Below, piece after piece: positions 1-7,320 of a DNA stretch of 29,622 nucleotides. The DNA lies in contig JAGQIY010000567.1 of the NCBI GenBank assembly GCA_020430865.1, forward strand, positions 1-29,622. Direction: 5' to 3'. Numbering within the stretch: the first letter of the stretch is position 1; the number at the start of each line of letters is the position of its first letter. Made by a program: the position numbers and the translations under genes. The notes below the pieces were generated by a model. The model made no database searches, had not been told where the DNA came from, and was given only the letters and a program-made list of their open reading frames with translations. This DNA comes from Myxococcales bacterium (GTDB lineage Bacteria > Myxococcota > Polyangia > Polyangiales > Polyangiaceae).

Positions 1-30
1 CGCGAGCGCTCGCAAGCAAGGAAACGACCT

Positions 31-1923
31 GTGGCCCGCTTCATCGACGAGCTCAAGAGAACCCACGACAACAACTCGCTGCGCGCATCGGACATCGGCT
101 CCGAGGTCGTGCTGTTTGGCTGGGTGAATAATCGTCGAGATCACGGCTCCATCATCTTCGTCGACTTGCGAGATCGCGAAGGTCTGACCCAGATCGTCTT
201 CGACCCGGATACGGCGCCCGAGGCTCACAAGCAAGCGGAAGCGCTGCGCGGTGAGTGGTGCGTCGGCATCAAGGGCAAGGTGCGCTCACGCGGCATGCAG
301 ATGAGCAAGAAGACCGGTGAGATGGTCAGCGCCACCAACCCCAACCTGGCTACCGGTGAGGTCGAAGTCGAGGTGATGGAGGCGACGGTCTTCAACAAGA
401 GTGAGACGCCGCCCTTCGAGCTGCTCGACAAGGTCGACACCAAGGAAGAGATCCGCCTGCAGTATCGCTTCCTGGATTTACGCCGGGCGCCCCTGCAGCG
501 CGCGCTGCGCATGCGCCACAACCTGAACCAAGCCGCGCGGAACTACTTGAGCGAGGCCGGCTGCCTCGAGCTCGAGACGCCGTTCTTGGTCAAGTACACC
601 CCGGGTGGCGCGCGTAACTTCCTGGTGCCGAGCCGCACTTCCGCGGGGAAATTCTATGCGCTGGCTGAGAGTCCGCAGCTCTTCAAGCAGCTGTTCATGG
701 TGGCCGGCTACGAAAAGTACTTCCAGATCGTGCGCTGCTTCCGCGACGAGGACCTGCGCATCGATCGCCAGCCTGAGTTCACCCAGATCGACATCGAGCT
801 GTCTTTCGTGAACCAAGACGACATCTTCAACCTGGTTGAAGGCTTGGTGTTCGCGATGTGGAAGGCGAACGGCGTGGATCTGAAGCAGATCTACCCGAGC
901 GGTCACTTCCCTCGCATGGACTTCGAAGAGTCGATGCGGCTCTACGGCAACGACAAGCCGGACCTGCGCTTCGGCATGCCCCACGTCGACCTGACGGAGC
1001 TCATCACGGAGCACGACGGTGGCGGCATCCCCTTCTTCCAGCCCATCGCCGAGAAGTTCAAGAACGGCACCTACCGCAAGGATCTGCCGGCGGAGATCAT
1101 CAAGGCCATGGTCATCCCCGCCAGCGCCAACTTCAGCCGTGCCGACGGCGACAAGCTGGAGAAGCAGGCGCGTGGCATGGGCGCGGGTGGCCTCGCTCGC
1201 GCCAAGGTCGGGGCGAGCGGCGAGTGGACCCAGAGCCCGCTGGCCAAGAGCGTCAGCGACGAGATGCGCGAGGCGATCAACGAAGCCTGCGGCGCCAAGG
1301 AAGGCGACATCATCCTGTTCCAGTCGGGCAAGACCAGCCTGGTGCACACCGTGATGGCGAACCTGCGTCTTGCCCTGGGGAAAAAGCTGGGGCTGATCCC
1401 CGAGACGGGCCACGGGGACAACTGGAACTTCCTGTGGGTCGTGAACCCGCCGCTGTTCGAGTACGACGACGACAACAAGCGCTGGGCCGCCGCGCACCAC
1501 GCCTTCACGCGTCCCTTCGACGATCACGTCGACTTGCTCGAGAAGGACCCCGGCCTCGTGCAGTGCTACCGCTACGACCTGGTGCTGAACGGCTTCGAGA
1601 TCGGCGGCGGCTCGGTGCGTCTGCACGACCCCGAGGTGCAGGCGCGGGTGTTTCGCACGCTGGGCATCGGCGACGCCGAGGCAGAAGAGAAGTTCGGCTT
1701 CCTGCTCAAGGCGCTGCGCTATGGAGCGCCGCCCCACGGCGGCATCGCGGTCGGCATGGATCGCGTCGCGATGTTGATGGCGGGCACCGACAGCATCCGC
1801 GACGTCATCGCCTATCCGAAGACTCAGAAGGGCACGGACCTGATGACCGACGCGCCTGGAGGAGTCTCCGCCGATCAGCTCGCGGAGCTACGGATCGCGT
1901 CGCTGGTCAGCGACGAAGGCTAG
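31..1923 (+). CDS. aspS: Aspartyl-tRNA synthetase, bacterial type
   Basis: Charges tRNA-Asp with aspartate in the cytoplasm (class II synthetase). The 630-residue product has the N-terminal OB-fold anticodon-binding domain (about residues 20-125), class II motif 2 with FRDE at 237-240, a bacterial GAD insertion domain (roughly 300-430) and motif 3 ending GMDR at 575-578. The start is GTG at 31, with AAGGAA about 7 nt upstream. It is somewhat longer than the usual ~590 residues, partly through extra residues around 90-102 in the anticodon-binding domain. His38, in RRDHGS, is the residue found in non-discriminating bacterial enzymes, where discriminating ones such as E. coli have Leu; this hints that tRNA-Asn may also be charged, but no gatCAB genes are in view. 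The gene upstream is outside the window. The family assignment is certain; the tRNA specificity is inference. Confidence 0.98.
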   Translation: MARFIDELKRTHDNNSLRASDIGSEVVLFGWVNNRRDHGSIIFVDLRDREGLTQIVFDPDTAPEAHKQAEALRGEWCVGIKGKVRSRGMQMSKKTGEMVSATNPNLATGEVEVEVMEATVFNKSETPPFELLDKVDTKEEIRLQYRFLDLRRAPLQRALRMRHNLNQAARNYLSEAGCLELETPFLVKYTPGGARNFLVPSRTSAGKFYALAESPQLFKQLFMVAGYEKYFQIVRCFRDEDLRIDRQPEFTQIDIELSFVNQDDIFNLVEGLVFAMWKANGVDLKQIYPSGHFPRMDFEESMRLYGNDKPDLRFGMPHVDLTELITEHDGGGIPFFQPIAEKFKNGTYRKDLPAEIIKAMVIPASANFSRADGDKLEKQARGMGAGGLARAKVGASGEWTQSPLAKSVSDEMREAINEACGAKEGDIILFQSGKTSLVHTVMANLRLALGKKLGLIPETGHGDNWNFLWVVNPPLFEYDDDNKRWAAAHHAFTRPFDDHVDLLEKDPGLVQCYRYDLVLNGFEIGGGSVRLHDPEVQARVFRTLGIGDAEAEEKFGFLLKALRYGAPPHGGIAVGMDRVAMLMAGTDSIRDVIAYPKTQKGTDLMTDAPGGVSADQLAELRIASLVSDEG

Positions 1924-2013
1924 GCGCCCGCGAACGGGGGATTCACTCGCCCTCGCGGCCGGTCTTCTTGCTGCGTGCCATGGGAGGTCCTCGGAGCGCC
2001 TGGCTCAGGGAGC

Positions 2014-2592
2014 TCAGCCGCGCGGCTCGAACTTGCTCCAGTACTTCCGAATGGCGTCTCGGGCTGCGCGGTCGTCCACGCGGCCGTCGGTTTCGTGCGC
2101 CATGTACCGAAGGAATGCGAGGACGGCACCGCCCTCTTCATTCGTGAGCAAGGAGTATCGCTCGAGCTGGTAGTCGCGCAGCTCCGCTTGGTCGTGCAGA
2201 GCCAGGGCGTAGATCGTCGAATCCACCGTCATCGAGCGCGAGGATTGATAGTTTCGAAGTGACCACGTCATGTACGCAGGGATGTAGTACCGAAAGCCCT
2301 TCGGATCGAGGAAGCTGAATACCGCGTGGTAATGCTCGATATCTGCGGCGGGGACGTCACACCAGCTGGTGTCGACGTCCTTGCGTCGCGCAGCCGCCCG
2401 CTGACTGTCCGTTCCATATGAATCGAGAACGTCCGCCTCGTGGAGCGAAACGCCGTCTTCACGCTGCACCTGCTGGAAAGCGCGAGCGATCATCGCGATC
2501 ACCCCGGCGACCCGTACGCCCTGCGCTCGTCGTTCACCTTCGGCTTCTGCCTTTCGCTGCCTCTTTCCCATGCTGCAGGACCTACGCATCAT
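2014..2592 (-). CDS. DUF6714-like protein of unknown function
   Basis: Function unknown. The 192-residue product carries the pattern I associate with DUF6714: an AF..V segment followed by GVSLHEADVLDSYG, then a Trp-containing WCDVP stretch, a FSFLDPKGFRYYIPAYM core and a C-terminal FLRYM segment. No signal peptide or membrane segment is visible, so it is probably cytoplasmic. The N-terminus is rich in Arg/Lys/Glu. I chose the ATG at 2592 because AGGAG (2602-2606, minus strand) lies 9 nt upstream. The open frame continues to 2709, but that part looks non-coding. An internal Met at 2571 is an alternative start. It converges on aspS (90-nt gap) and lies downstream of the protease-barrel gene in the same direction, with no sign of a functional link. 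Confidence 0.75.
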   Translation of the reverse strand: MMRRSCSMGKRQRKAEAEGERRAQGVRVAGVIAMIARAFQQVQREDGVSLHEADVLDSYGTDSQRAAARRKDVDTSWCDVPAADIEHYHAVFSFLDPKGFRYYIPAYMTWSLRNYQSSRSMTVDSTIYALALHDQAELRDYQLERYSLLTNEEGGAVLAFLRYMAHETDGRVDDRAARDAIRKYWSKFEPRG

Positions 2593-2708
2593 GCCCGGCG
2601 ACTCCTGAGCGACGGGGGGTTGGGGGTGAGCAAGATCTGGTGCGGGTTTGCGGGCGCACGGTGGTGCTCGATTGACAGGGTGCTTCTCAGCACCTGCTCG
2701 GGAGGACA

Positions 2709-4409
2709 TCAGAACAGCAGCTGACCCAGCAAACGGAAGTCCACGTTGGTGTAATCGGAGCTGCCGTGCTCGTTGGTCGCGGACATTGAGTTGTACTCGG
2801 CAAGGGCGGCGACTCCGAAGCGATCACTCGTGAAGGAGGGTCCGCCGTACCAACCGAGCACCCAGCCCTTGAAGGGCTGGACGTCTCCATTGCTCGAAGC
2901 GTCCACGTTGTTCAAGCGAGTGCCCAGCGTGAAGTACTTGAGCTGAACACCGAAGAAGGCACCGAAGTAGAGCTGGGTCCAGGTGTCGCCGGGGTCGATC
3001 GCGTCATTGGCACACTCCGAGCAGTCGAGGGGGAGCTCCGCGAAGGAGAAGTTCGCGCCCACGTCCATCGCGACGAAGGAGCTCGTCCGGATGTGCGCCC
3101 CCACGCTCATGGCCAGCCCGACGCCGCGAGCGTTCAGCTCCCGCGCGCCGCTGTTGTCCTCATCCGTCCAGTCGACATCGACGAACGAATAGTCCGGACC
3201 TGCTTCGAGCAGCAGCCAGGTGCGCTTGCGGCGCTGGCGGGGACGATCGGGAAGCTCAGAGGGTCCGCGGTCGGGGGGCGGCTGCAGGTTCACCGCGCCG
3301 TAGCTCGGGTTCGGCGCCTGGCCGGGCGGGTTCGCCCCCTGGGGCGGTGCTGGCGCAAGCGACAGCAAGAGCTTCACGAACTCCGACTTGGTCTGCAGCG
3401 TGGGCTCCGCTTTCGCGGCTTCGCGCACGAGGCTGACGGCCTTGGCCTGAGCGCCGGGCCATTTCGTATCCCCGCGGCGACGCATCACGAGGCTCTGGTT
3501 CCAGTAGAAGACCGCGCTCAGGAGCCGCCCGTCGGTGGATGCGTGGGCGCCTTCGGAGGCCTCGTCGAGGGCACCCTTGATGCGCGGGTCGACGTCCATC
3601 TCGCTCTTGGAGAGCGAGGTCCTCATCACCTCGAGGCCGTAGAGGCTCATCAGCGAGGTCAGATCTGCCAGGCGCCGACTCGTGTCCGCCTCCAGGTAAG
3701 CGCGCTGAGCGGCATCGGGTGGAGTGGCGAGTTGCTTCGTCACGCTGTCCGCGAAGGTGCTCAGCGGCACCGCGTAGGCGAGGCCCACGGCGCCCTCGTC
3801 GAGACGCGACCTGGAGACCACGATGGCGCGCACCTTGCCGTCACTGTCCACCACGGGACCGCCGGAGTTGCCCGGGTTGACGCTCATCCCCAGCTGGAGC
3901 TGACCACTCGGCCGCACGCCGGAGACGATGCCCGGAGTCGACTGGGGGTCGGTGCGGGTGGCGTCCAGCGGGTAGCCGATGGCGAATACGTTCTGACGGA
4001 TCGCGAGCTTCGCCTTCGGGTCAGCCAGCTCCGCGACGTGCTCGAAGTCACCCCCGACGCGCAGCAGCGCGAAGTCGCGGGTGGTGTCCTTGTATACCGT
4101 TACCGCGGGGAGAGGACCGAGGTGCCCCGGGACGAGCACCGCCAGGGCACGCGTGTCGTCGATCACGTGGGCCGCGGTGAGGATCAGCCCGTCCTTCGAA
4201 AGCAGGACCCCGCTGCCGTGACCCGCGATGGGCACTGCGAGGTGGTAGGTCTGGCCCTCGTCTTCGATGGGTTCGATCTCGACGTTGCCCATGCCGAGTA
4301 CGCGCACCGTCGCCTGATCGATGTTGTCGTAGGCGACGGCCTGGGCGAACGCGCTGGGAGCGAGCAGCGCGAGGAAGAAGGCGGTGAGGAAACGGGCCAG
4401 GTGCTTCAT
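2709..4409 (-). CDS. Secreted trypsin-like serine protease fused to an outer-membrane barrel-like domain
   Basis: The 566-residue product starts with a signal peptide (MKHLARFLTAFFLALL, cleavage near AFAQA at 20-24). A chymotrypsin/DegP-like protease domain follows (about 55-230) with an apparent complete triad: His81 in TAAHV, Asp112 in RDFALL and Ser182 in NPGNSGGPV. No PDZ domain is evident. Residues about 230-350 are helical and TPR-like; a Pro-rich linker follows (about 355-400). The last ~165 residues alternate polar and hydrophobic residues like outer-membrane beta-strands and end in a terminal Phe (GQLLF), a BAM-type signature. This predicts a protease tethered to the outer membrane. 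The start at 4409 is set by the signal peptide; the upstream open frame to 4667 lacks secretion features. It is the last gene of the leftward envelope group, 146 nt after the Cys-rich gene. Protease assignment is strong; the barrel is inferred from sequence pattern. Confidence 0.88.
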   Translation of the reverse strand: MKHLARFLTAFFLALLAPSAFAQAVAYDNIDQATVRVLGMGNVEIEPIEDEGQTYHLAVPIAGHGSGVLLSKDGLILTAAHVIDDTRALAVLVPGHLGPLPAVTVYKDTTRDFALLRVGGDFEHVAELADPKAKLAIRQNVFAIGYPLDATRTDPQSTPGIVSGVRPSGQLQLGMSVNPGNSGGPVVDSDGKVRAIVVSRSRLDEGAVGLAYAVPLSTFADSVTKQLATPPDAAQRAYLEADTSRRLADLTSLMSLYGLEVMRTSLSKSEMDVDPRIKGALDEASEGAHASTDGRLLSAVFYWNQSLVMRRRGDTKWPGAQAKAVSLVREAAKAEPTLQTKSEFVKLLLSLAPAPPQGANPPGQAPNPSYGAVNLQPPPDRGPSELPDRPRQRRKRTWLLLEAGPDYSFVDVDWTDEDNSGARELNARGVGLAMSVGAHIRTSSFVAMDVGANFSFAELPLDCSECANDAIDPGDTWTQLYFGAFFGVQLKYFTLGTRLNNVDASSNGDVQPFKGWVLGWYGGPSFTSDRFGVAALAEYNSMSATNEHGSSDYTNVDFRLLGQLLF

Positions 4410-4555
4410 GCTGGTGATCTGGAGAGCGTGACGAGCCGGAGAGGGCGCGCAGGCTAGCATCGAATGCGCTGCTTCAGATCCACTTCCCTGGCCTGGAGGT
4501 CGCCGCTGGGCGTCCTCGCGCGCAATTCCGTGCGGTCCTGGGGTGGGCGCCCTGC

Positions 4556-6214
4556 CTACACGTTCGCGGCTCGTGACATGCGGCGTCGCCGCAAGACGGC
4601 GACCAGCCCCAGGCCCAGTCCGGCGAGCCCGATGGGCGCTTCGTTCAGCGGCGCCGAGCTTCGGCACGCGCAGCCCCCGGGGTTGCGCTGATACAGCCCG
4701 TTGGCGTTGCTGGTTCCGCCCAGCCCACCGGTTCCGCCGGGATCGCCGGTCCCGCCGCTCGCGAGGGGGTCATTCCCGGCGCTTCCGCCGGTGCCCGCGC
4801 CATTGCCTCCGCCGGCTCCGTCGCTGATGCACGAGCCCGCGACGCAGTGTCCACCCGTGCAGGGCGTGTCGTCGGGAAGGACCGCGCCTGGGTCGCAGGT
4901 TCCGCTCTGGGAGTCGCAGGTCCCGGCTTCGCGACACTCCTCGACAGGGCAGCTCACCTCGCTGCCCTTGCAGATCGTGCCCACGCACTCGTCCGCGGTG
5001 GTGCAGGGGTCGCCGTCGTTGCAGTCGGCGCCGTCGTCCACGGTGTGCTTGCAGCCGCTGGCCGGGTCACACGAGTCGATGGTGCAAGGGTTGTTGTCGT
5101 CACATTGCCTCGCGGTACCGGTGCACCCGGAGCTTCCGCAGCTGTCGTTCTCCGTGCAGGCGTCACCGTCGTCACAGGGGATGTCCCCGGCGGGGCCATG
5201 GGAGCAGTTGCCTCCCGAGCAGCCGTCGGTGGTGCACACGTCGCCGTCGTTGCAGTTCAGGCCCGCCGTGGCCACGCACTGCCCGCCCATGCAGGCGCTG
5301 GCGGTGGAGCAGGTATTGCCATCATCACACGGGCTGCCATTTTGCCTGGCGGTGTGCTGACAGCCGGCGCTCGAGCTGCAGCTGTCGTCGGTGCACGGGT
5401 TGCTGTCGTCGCACGAGATCGCCGTGCCCTTGCAGGTGCCGCCGCTGCACTGGTCGTTCGTGGTGCAGCCGCTGCCGTCGTTGCAGGACTTGGAGTTCGC
5501 CGTGTGAGTGCAGCCACTGCTCGGGCTGCAGGCGTCATCGGTGCACACGTTGCCGTCGTCACAGTTCGGCGCCGTGCCTCCCACGCAGCTCCCAGCCTGG
5601 CAGCTCTCGTTGCCGTTGCACTGGTTTCCGTCAGAGCAGGCTTGGCAGTTGCCACCAGCGCTGCCGCAGGCGGACGCCGAGGTGCCTGCCACGCAGCTCG
5701 AGCCGTTCCAGCAACCAGTGCAGCAGCTCCCGTTGTGGCACTTCCCTCCGGAACAAGAGTTCGTGTTGGGTGTGTGCGTGCAGCTCCCGTTGCTGCAGCT
5801 GTCCGTGGTGCAGGGGTTGCCGTCGTCGCAGTTCTGGCACACGGCGCCGGCCTTTCCACAAGCCGCCAGCGAGGTCCCTGCGGAGCACGAGCCTGCGCTG
5901 ATGCAGCCCGTGCAGCAGTCACCGCCCAGGCACGAGCCACCGAAGCAATTCGAGCCGTCGGGCAGATCTCGGTACTTGCAGGTGCACACCGAGAGGTAAC
6001 ACTCGTTGCAGCCGTTCAGGCCCGGGCAGTCCAGGTCGTCGCAGAGCGGCGGGTACTGACATTGCGCCTGTGTCTGACTGCCGACCGGTTCGGGCTCCTC
6101 CGTGGGGTTGGCGCTGGCCGCGATCTCGTCGCTGGGGTCCGCGCTGCCGCAGCCGCTCGAGAGCAGCAGCGCGGCCGCTGCGATGACCCAGAGGGGGTGA
6201 CTGTTGTTGCGCAT
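4556..6214 (-). CDS. Cys-rich repeat lipoprotein with MYXO-CTERM-type C-terminal tag
   Basis: A 552-residue surface protein. The N-terminus is a lipoprotein-like signal (hydrophobic 9-19, then LSSGC with Cys22). Residues 100-129 and 164-193 are two copies of a CCTGC...GTS..ACG..G..CQ.C module. Ten units of the CxDGxxCTxDxC type fill about 129-422 and resemble the Dicty_CTDC repeat of extracellular matrix proteins. A Gly-rich linker (465-505) precedes a C-terminal tag: GGCACR at 513-518, a hydrophobic helix (527-540), then RRRR at 542-545, the architecture of MYXO-CTERM sorting signals. The start at 6214 has GGGAG about 9 nt upstream; a Met at 6235 is possible but would put extra residues before the signal. 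It begins 22 nt after the PEGA-like gene stop, so the two are probably co-transcribed. The Cys content implies many disulfides. The precise role is unknown. Confidence 0.9.
   Translation of the reverse strand: MRNNSHPLWVIAAAALLLSSGCGSADPSDEIAASANPTEEPEPVGSQTQAQCQYPPLCDDLDCPGLNGCNECYLSVCTCKYRDLPDGSNCFGGSCLGGDCCTGCISAGSCSAGTSLAACGKAGAVCQNCDDGNPCTTDSCSNGSCTHTPNTNSCSGGKCHNGSCCTGCWNGSSCVAGTSASACGSAGGNCQACSDGNQCNGNESCQAGSCVGGTAPNCDDGNVCTDDACSPSSGCTHTANSKSCNDGSGCTTNDQCSGGTCKGTAISCDDSNPCTDDSCSSSAGCQHTARQNGSPCDDGNTCSTASACMGGQCVATAGLNCNDGDVCTTDGCSGGNCSHGPAGDIPCDDGDACTENDSCGSSGCTGTARQCDDNNPCTIDSCDPASGCKHTVDDGADCNDGDPCTTADECVGTICKGSEVSCPVEECREAGTCDSQSGTCDPGAVLPDDTPCTGGHCVAGSCISDGAGGGNGAGTGGSAGNDPLASGGTGDPGGTGGLGGTSNANGLYQRNPGGCACRSSAPLNEAPIGLAGLGLGLVAVLRRRRMSRAANV
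4949..5830 (-). repeat. Ten tandem CxDGxxCTxDxC-type coding repeats
   Basis: Within the Cys-rich gene, ten protein units of about 25-30 residues follow one another (for example CDDGNPCTTDSC, CDDGNVCTDDAC, CNDGDVCTTDGC, CDDNNPCTIDSC). The second unit is separated from the first by an inserted CCTGC module. Units are recognisable at DNA level but diverged, so this is an old expansion rather than a recent slippage array. Confidence 0.85.
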
Positions 6215-6236
6215 GCTTGGTCTCCCGGCTCCCATC

Positions 6237-7148
6237 TCAGAAGCGCCCGCTCAGGCCCCCGCCAGTCGGCGCGAGGTAGGCTCGCACCGACGACTCGTGG
6301 TCGTCTCCTTCGAGCACGAACAGCGTGACCCCCGTGGCGACGGCCACTCCGCCGATCGCCAGGCCGACGATACCGAAGACCTGCGCGCTCCGCGCGTCGT
6401 CGTCGAACTGCGAGATCTGGTCGCTGCGCGGATCGGCGTTCAGGCAGCCGCTGTCGCGCTGGCACTCCGCGTAGAGCGCGTCCGCGTCGTCTCGGTTGGC
6501 GGCAGAGCGCAGCAGGAAGAAGCCTCCCACCCCGAGTCCCACGGCACCTATCCCCAGGGAAATGATCGGCCAGGTCAGATCGCGCTGGTCGGCGCCAGGC
6601 TCGCGCGTCCCGGCTTCCCGTGGCAGGTCACCCGCGCCCGACTCCCTGGGCAGCTCGAAGACCACCTTGACCAGCTTTCGCTGGTCGCCGGCCTCGAAGT
6701 GCAGCTGCTTGGTTGCGTCGGGGAGCCCCTGGTGACTGACGACGAGCTCGTGATCTCCAGGGTCGACCTCGATCATGCCGTCGACGCCGCTCAGCGGCTC
6801 GCCGTCGAGCTTCGCGCTGAACTGACTGATGTCCGAGCCGTCGGAGCCCGTGACGACGATCAGGAACGACGGGATGGTCTGGCTGACTTCGCTCGACCAG
6901 CTGGCGCAGTCCTTCTGGATGAAGCCTGGGCACTCCGTCTGCACGCAGATGCGCAGCTGACGCTGAGCCGCTGCGAGCTTCGCCTTGGCCTTGAGCTCCT
7001 GAGCCTTCTCGTAGGCCGCGCCGCACTGCGCCTTGGTGACGGGCCGAGCCTTGGACGCGGGCTCTGCTTGGACGAGTGGTGTCGACAGGAAGAGCGCCGC
7101 ACCAACCGCAGCGCTCCTGAACGAGCGCGGCCTTCGCAGGATGTGCAT
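6237..7148 (-). CDS. PEGA-like exported protein with two C-terminal membrane segments
   Basis: A 303-residue protein of unknown function. A signal peptide (residues 1-28, ending LVQAEP) is followed by a helical Cys-containing domain (Cys42, 68, 73, 81; Ala/Lys-rich), an IPSFLIVV strand, and a PEGA-like beta-segment with LDGEPL at 114-119 and IEVDPGDHEL at 126-135. Two membrane segments (about 192-214 and 257-279) flank a short loop with Cys229 and Cys235; the C-terminus is GGGLSGRF. The paralogue at 24243-25112 matches this layout along its whole length, including all six cysteines. It reads toward the Cys-rich MYXO-CTERM gene with a gap of about 22 nt, so the two probably form an operon. PEGA-like domains often stabilise envelope or surface-layer assemblies; that role here is inference. 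Confidence 0.85.
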   Translation of the reverse strand: MHILRRPRSFRSAAVGAALFLSTPLVQAEPASKARPVTKAQCGAAYEKAQELKAKAKLAAAQRQLRICVQTECPGFIQKDCASWSSEVSQTIPSFLIVVTGSDGSDISQFSAKLDGEPLSGVDGMIEVDPGDHELVVSHQGLPDATKQLHFEAGDQRKLVKVVFELPRESGAGDLPREAGTREPGADQRDLTWPIISLGIGAVGLGVGGFFLLRSAANRDDADALYAECQRDSGCLNADPRSDQISQFDDDARSAQVFGIVGLAIGGVAVATGVTLFVLEGDDHESSVRAYLAPTGGGLSGRF

Positions 7149-7320
7149 CAGGCGTGCGAGTGTACCAGCTCACGAAGCTCGAGCAGCCGAAAGCTGCCGC
7201 GCGGAGCCGTATGCCGAAAGCTCCTGTCGCGAGCTGCTTTCGACATCTCCCTGGTGTTCGGGTGTAGGTTGGGGTGAGGCCGGCGGGTCACGCTGCGACT
7301 GACGCAAGCCCTCGCAGCCG
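7149..7320 (-). promoter_or_regulatory. Leader region of the PEGA-like / Cys-rich operon with CGAAAGC repeats
   Basis: This 172-nt gap separates the RND pump stop from the PEGA-like start. GCCGAAAGCT occurs twice as a direct repeat (7186-7195 and 7213-7222), and an inverted GCTTTCG lies at 7236-7242, so three copies of CGAAAGC fall within 57 bp. The second direct copy and the inverted copy can pair as a stem with a ~14-nt loop, and GCAGC/GCTGC flanks a TTTCG loop around the first copy. I cannot assign a promoter: no convincing -35/-10 pair is visible. Confidence 0.35.

Noticed and set aside
478..1737. 419-residue open frame on the minus strand
   Set aside because: Antisense to aspS and without any recognisable motif.
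1943..1981. 12-codon frame on the minus strand (MARSKKTGREGE)
   Set aside because: Highly charged and starts cleanly with ATG downstream of the DUF6714-like gene, but has no proper ribosome-binding site and is too short to support as a gene.
4949..5830. Repeat block considered as a CRISPR-like array
   Set aside because: Units are in-frame coding repeats with Cys/Asp periodicity, not identical repeats with unique spacers.
4847..6328. 493-residue open frame on the plus strand
   Set aside because: Antisense to the Cys-rich repeats; the apparent Ala/Val-rich repetition is only the complement of those repeats.
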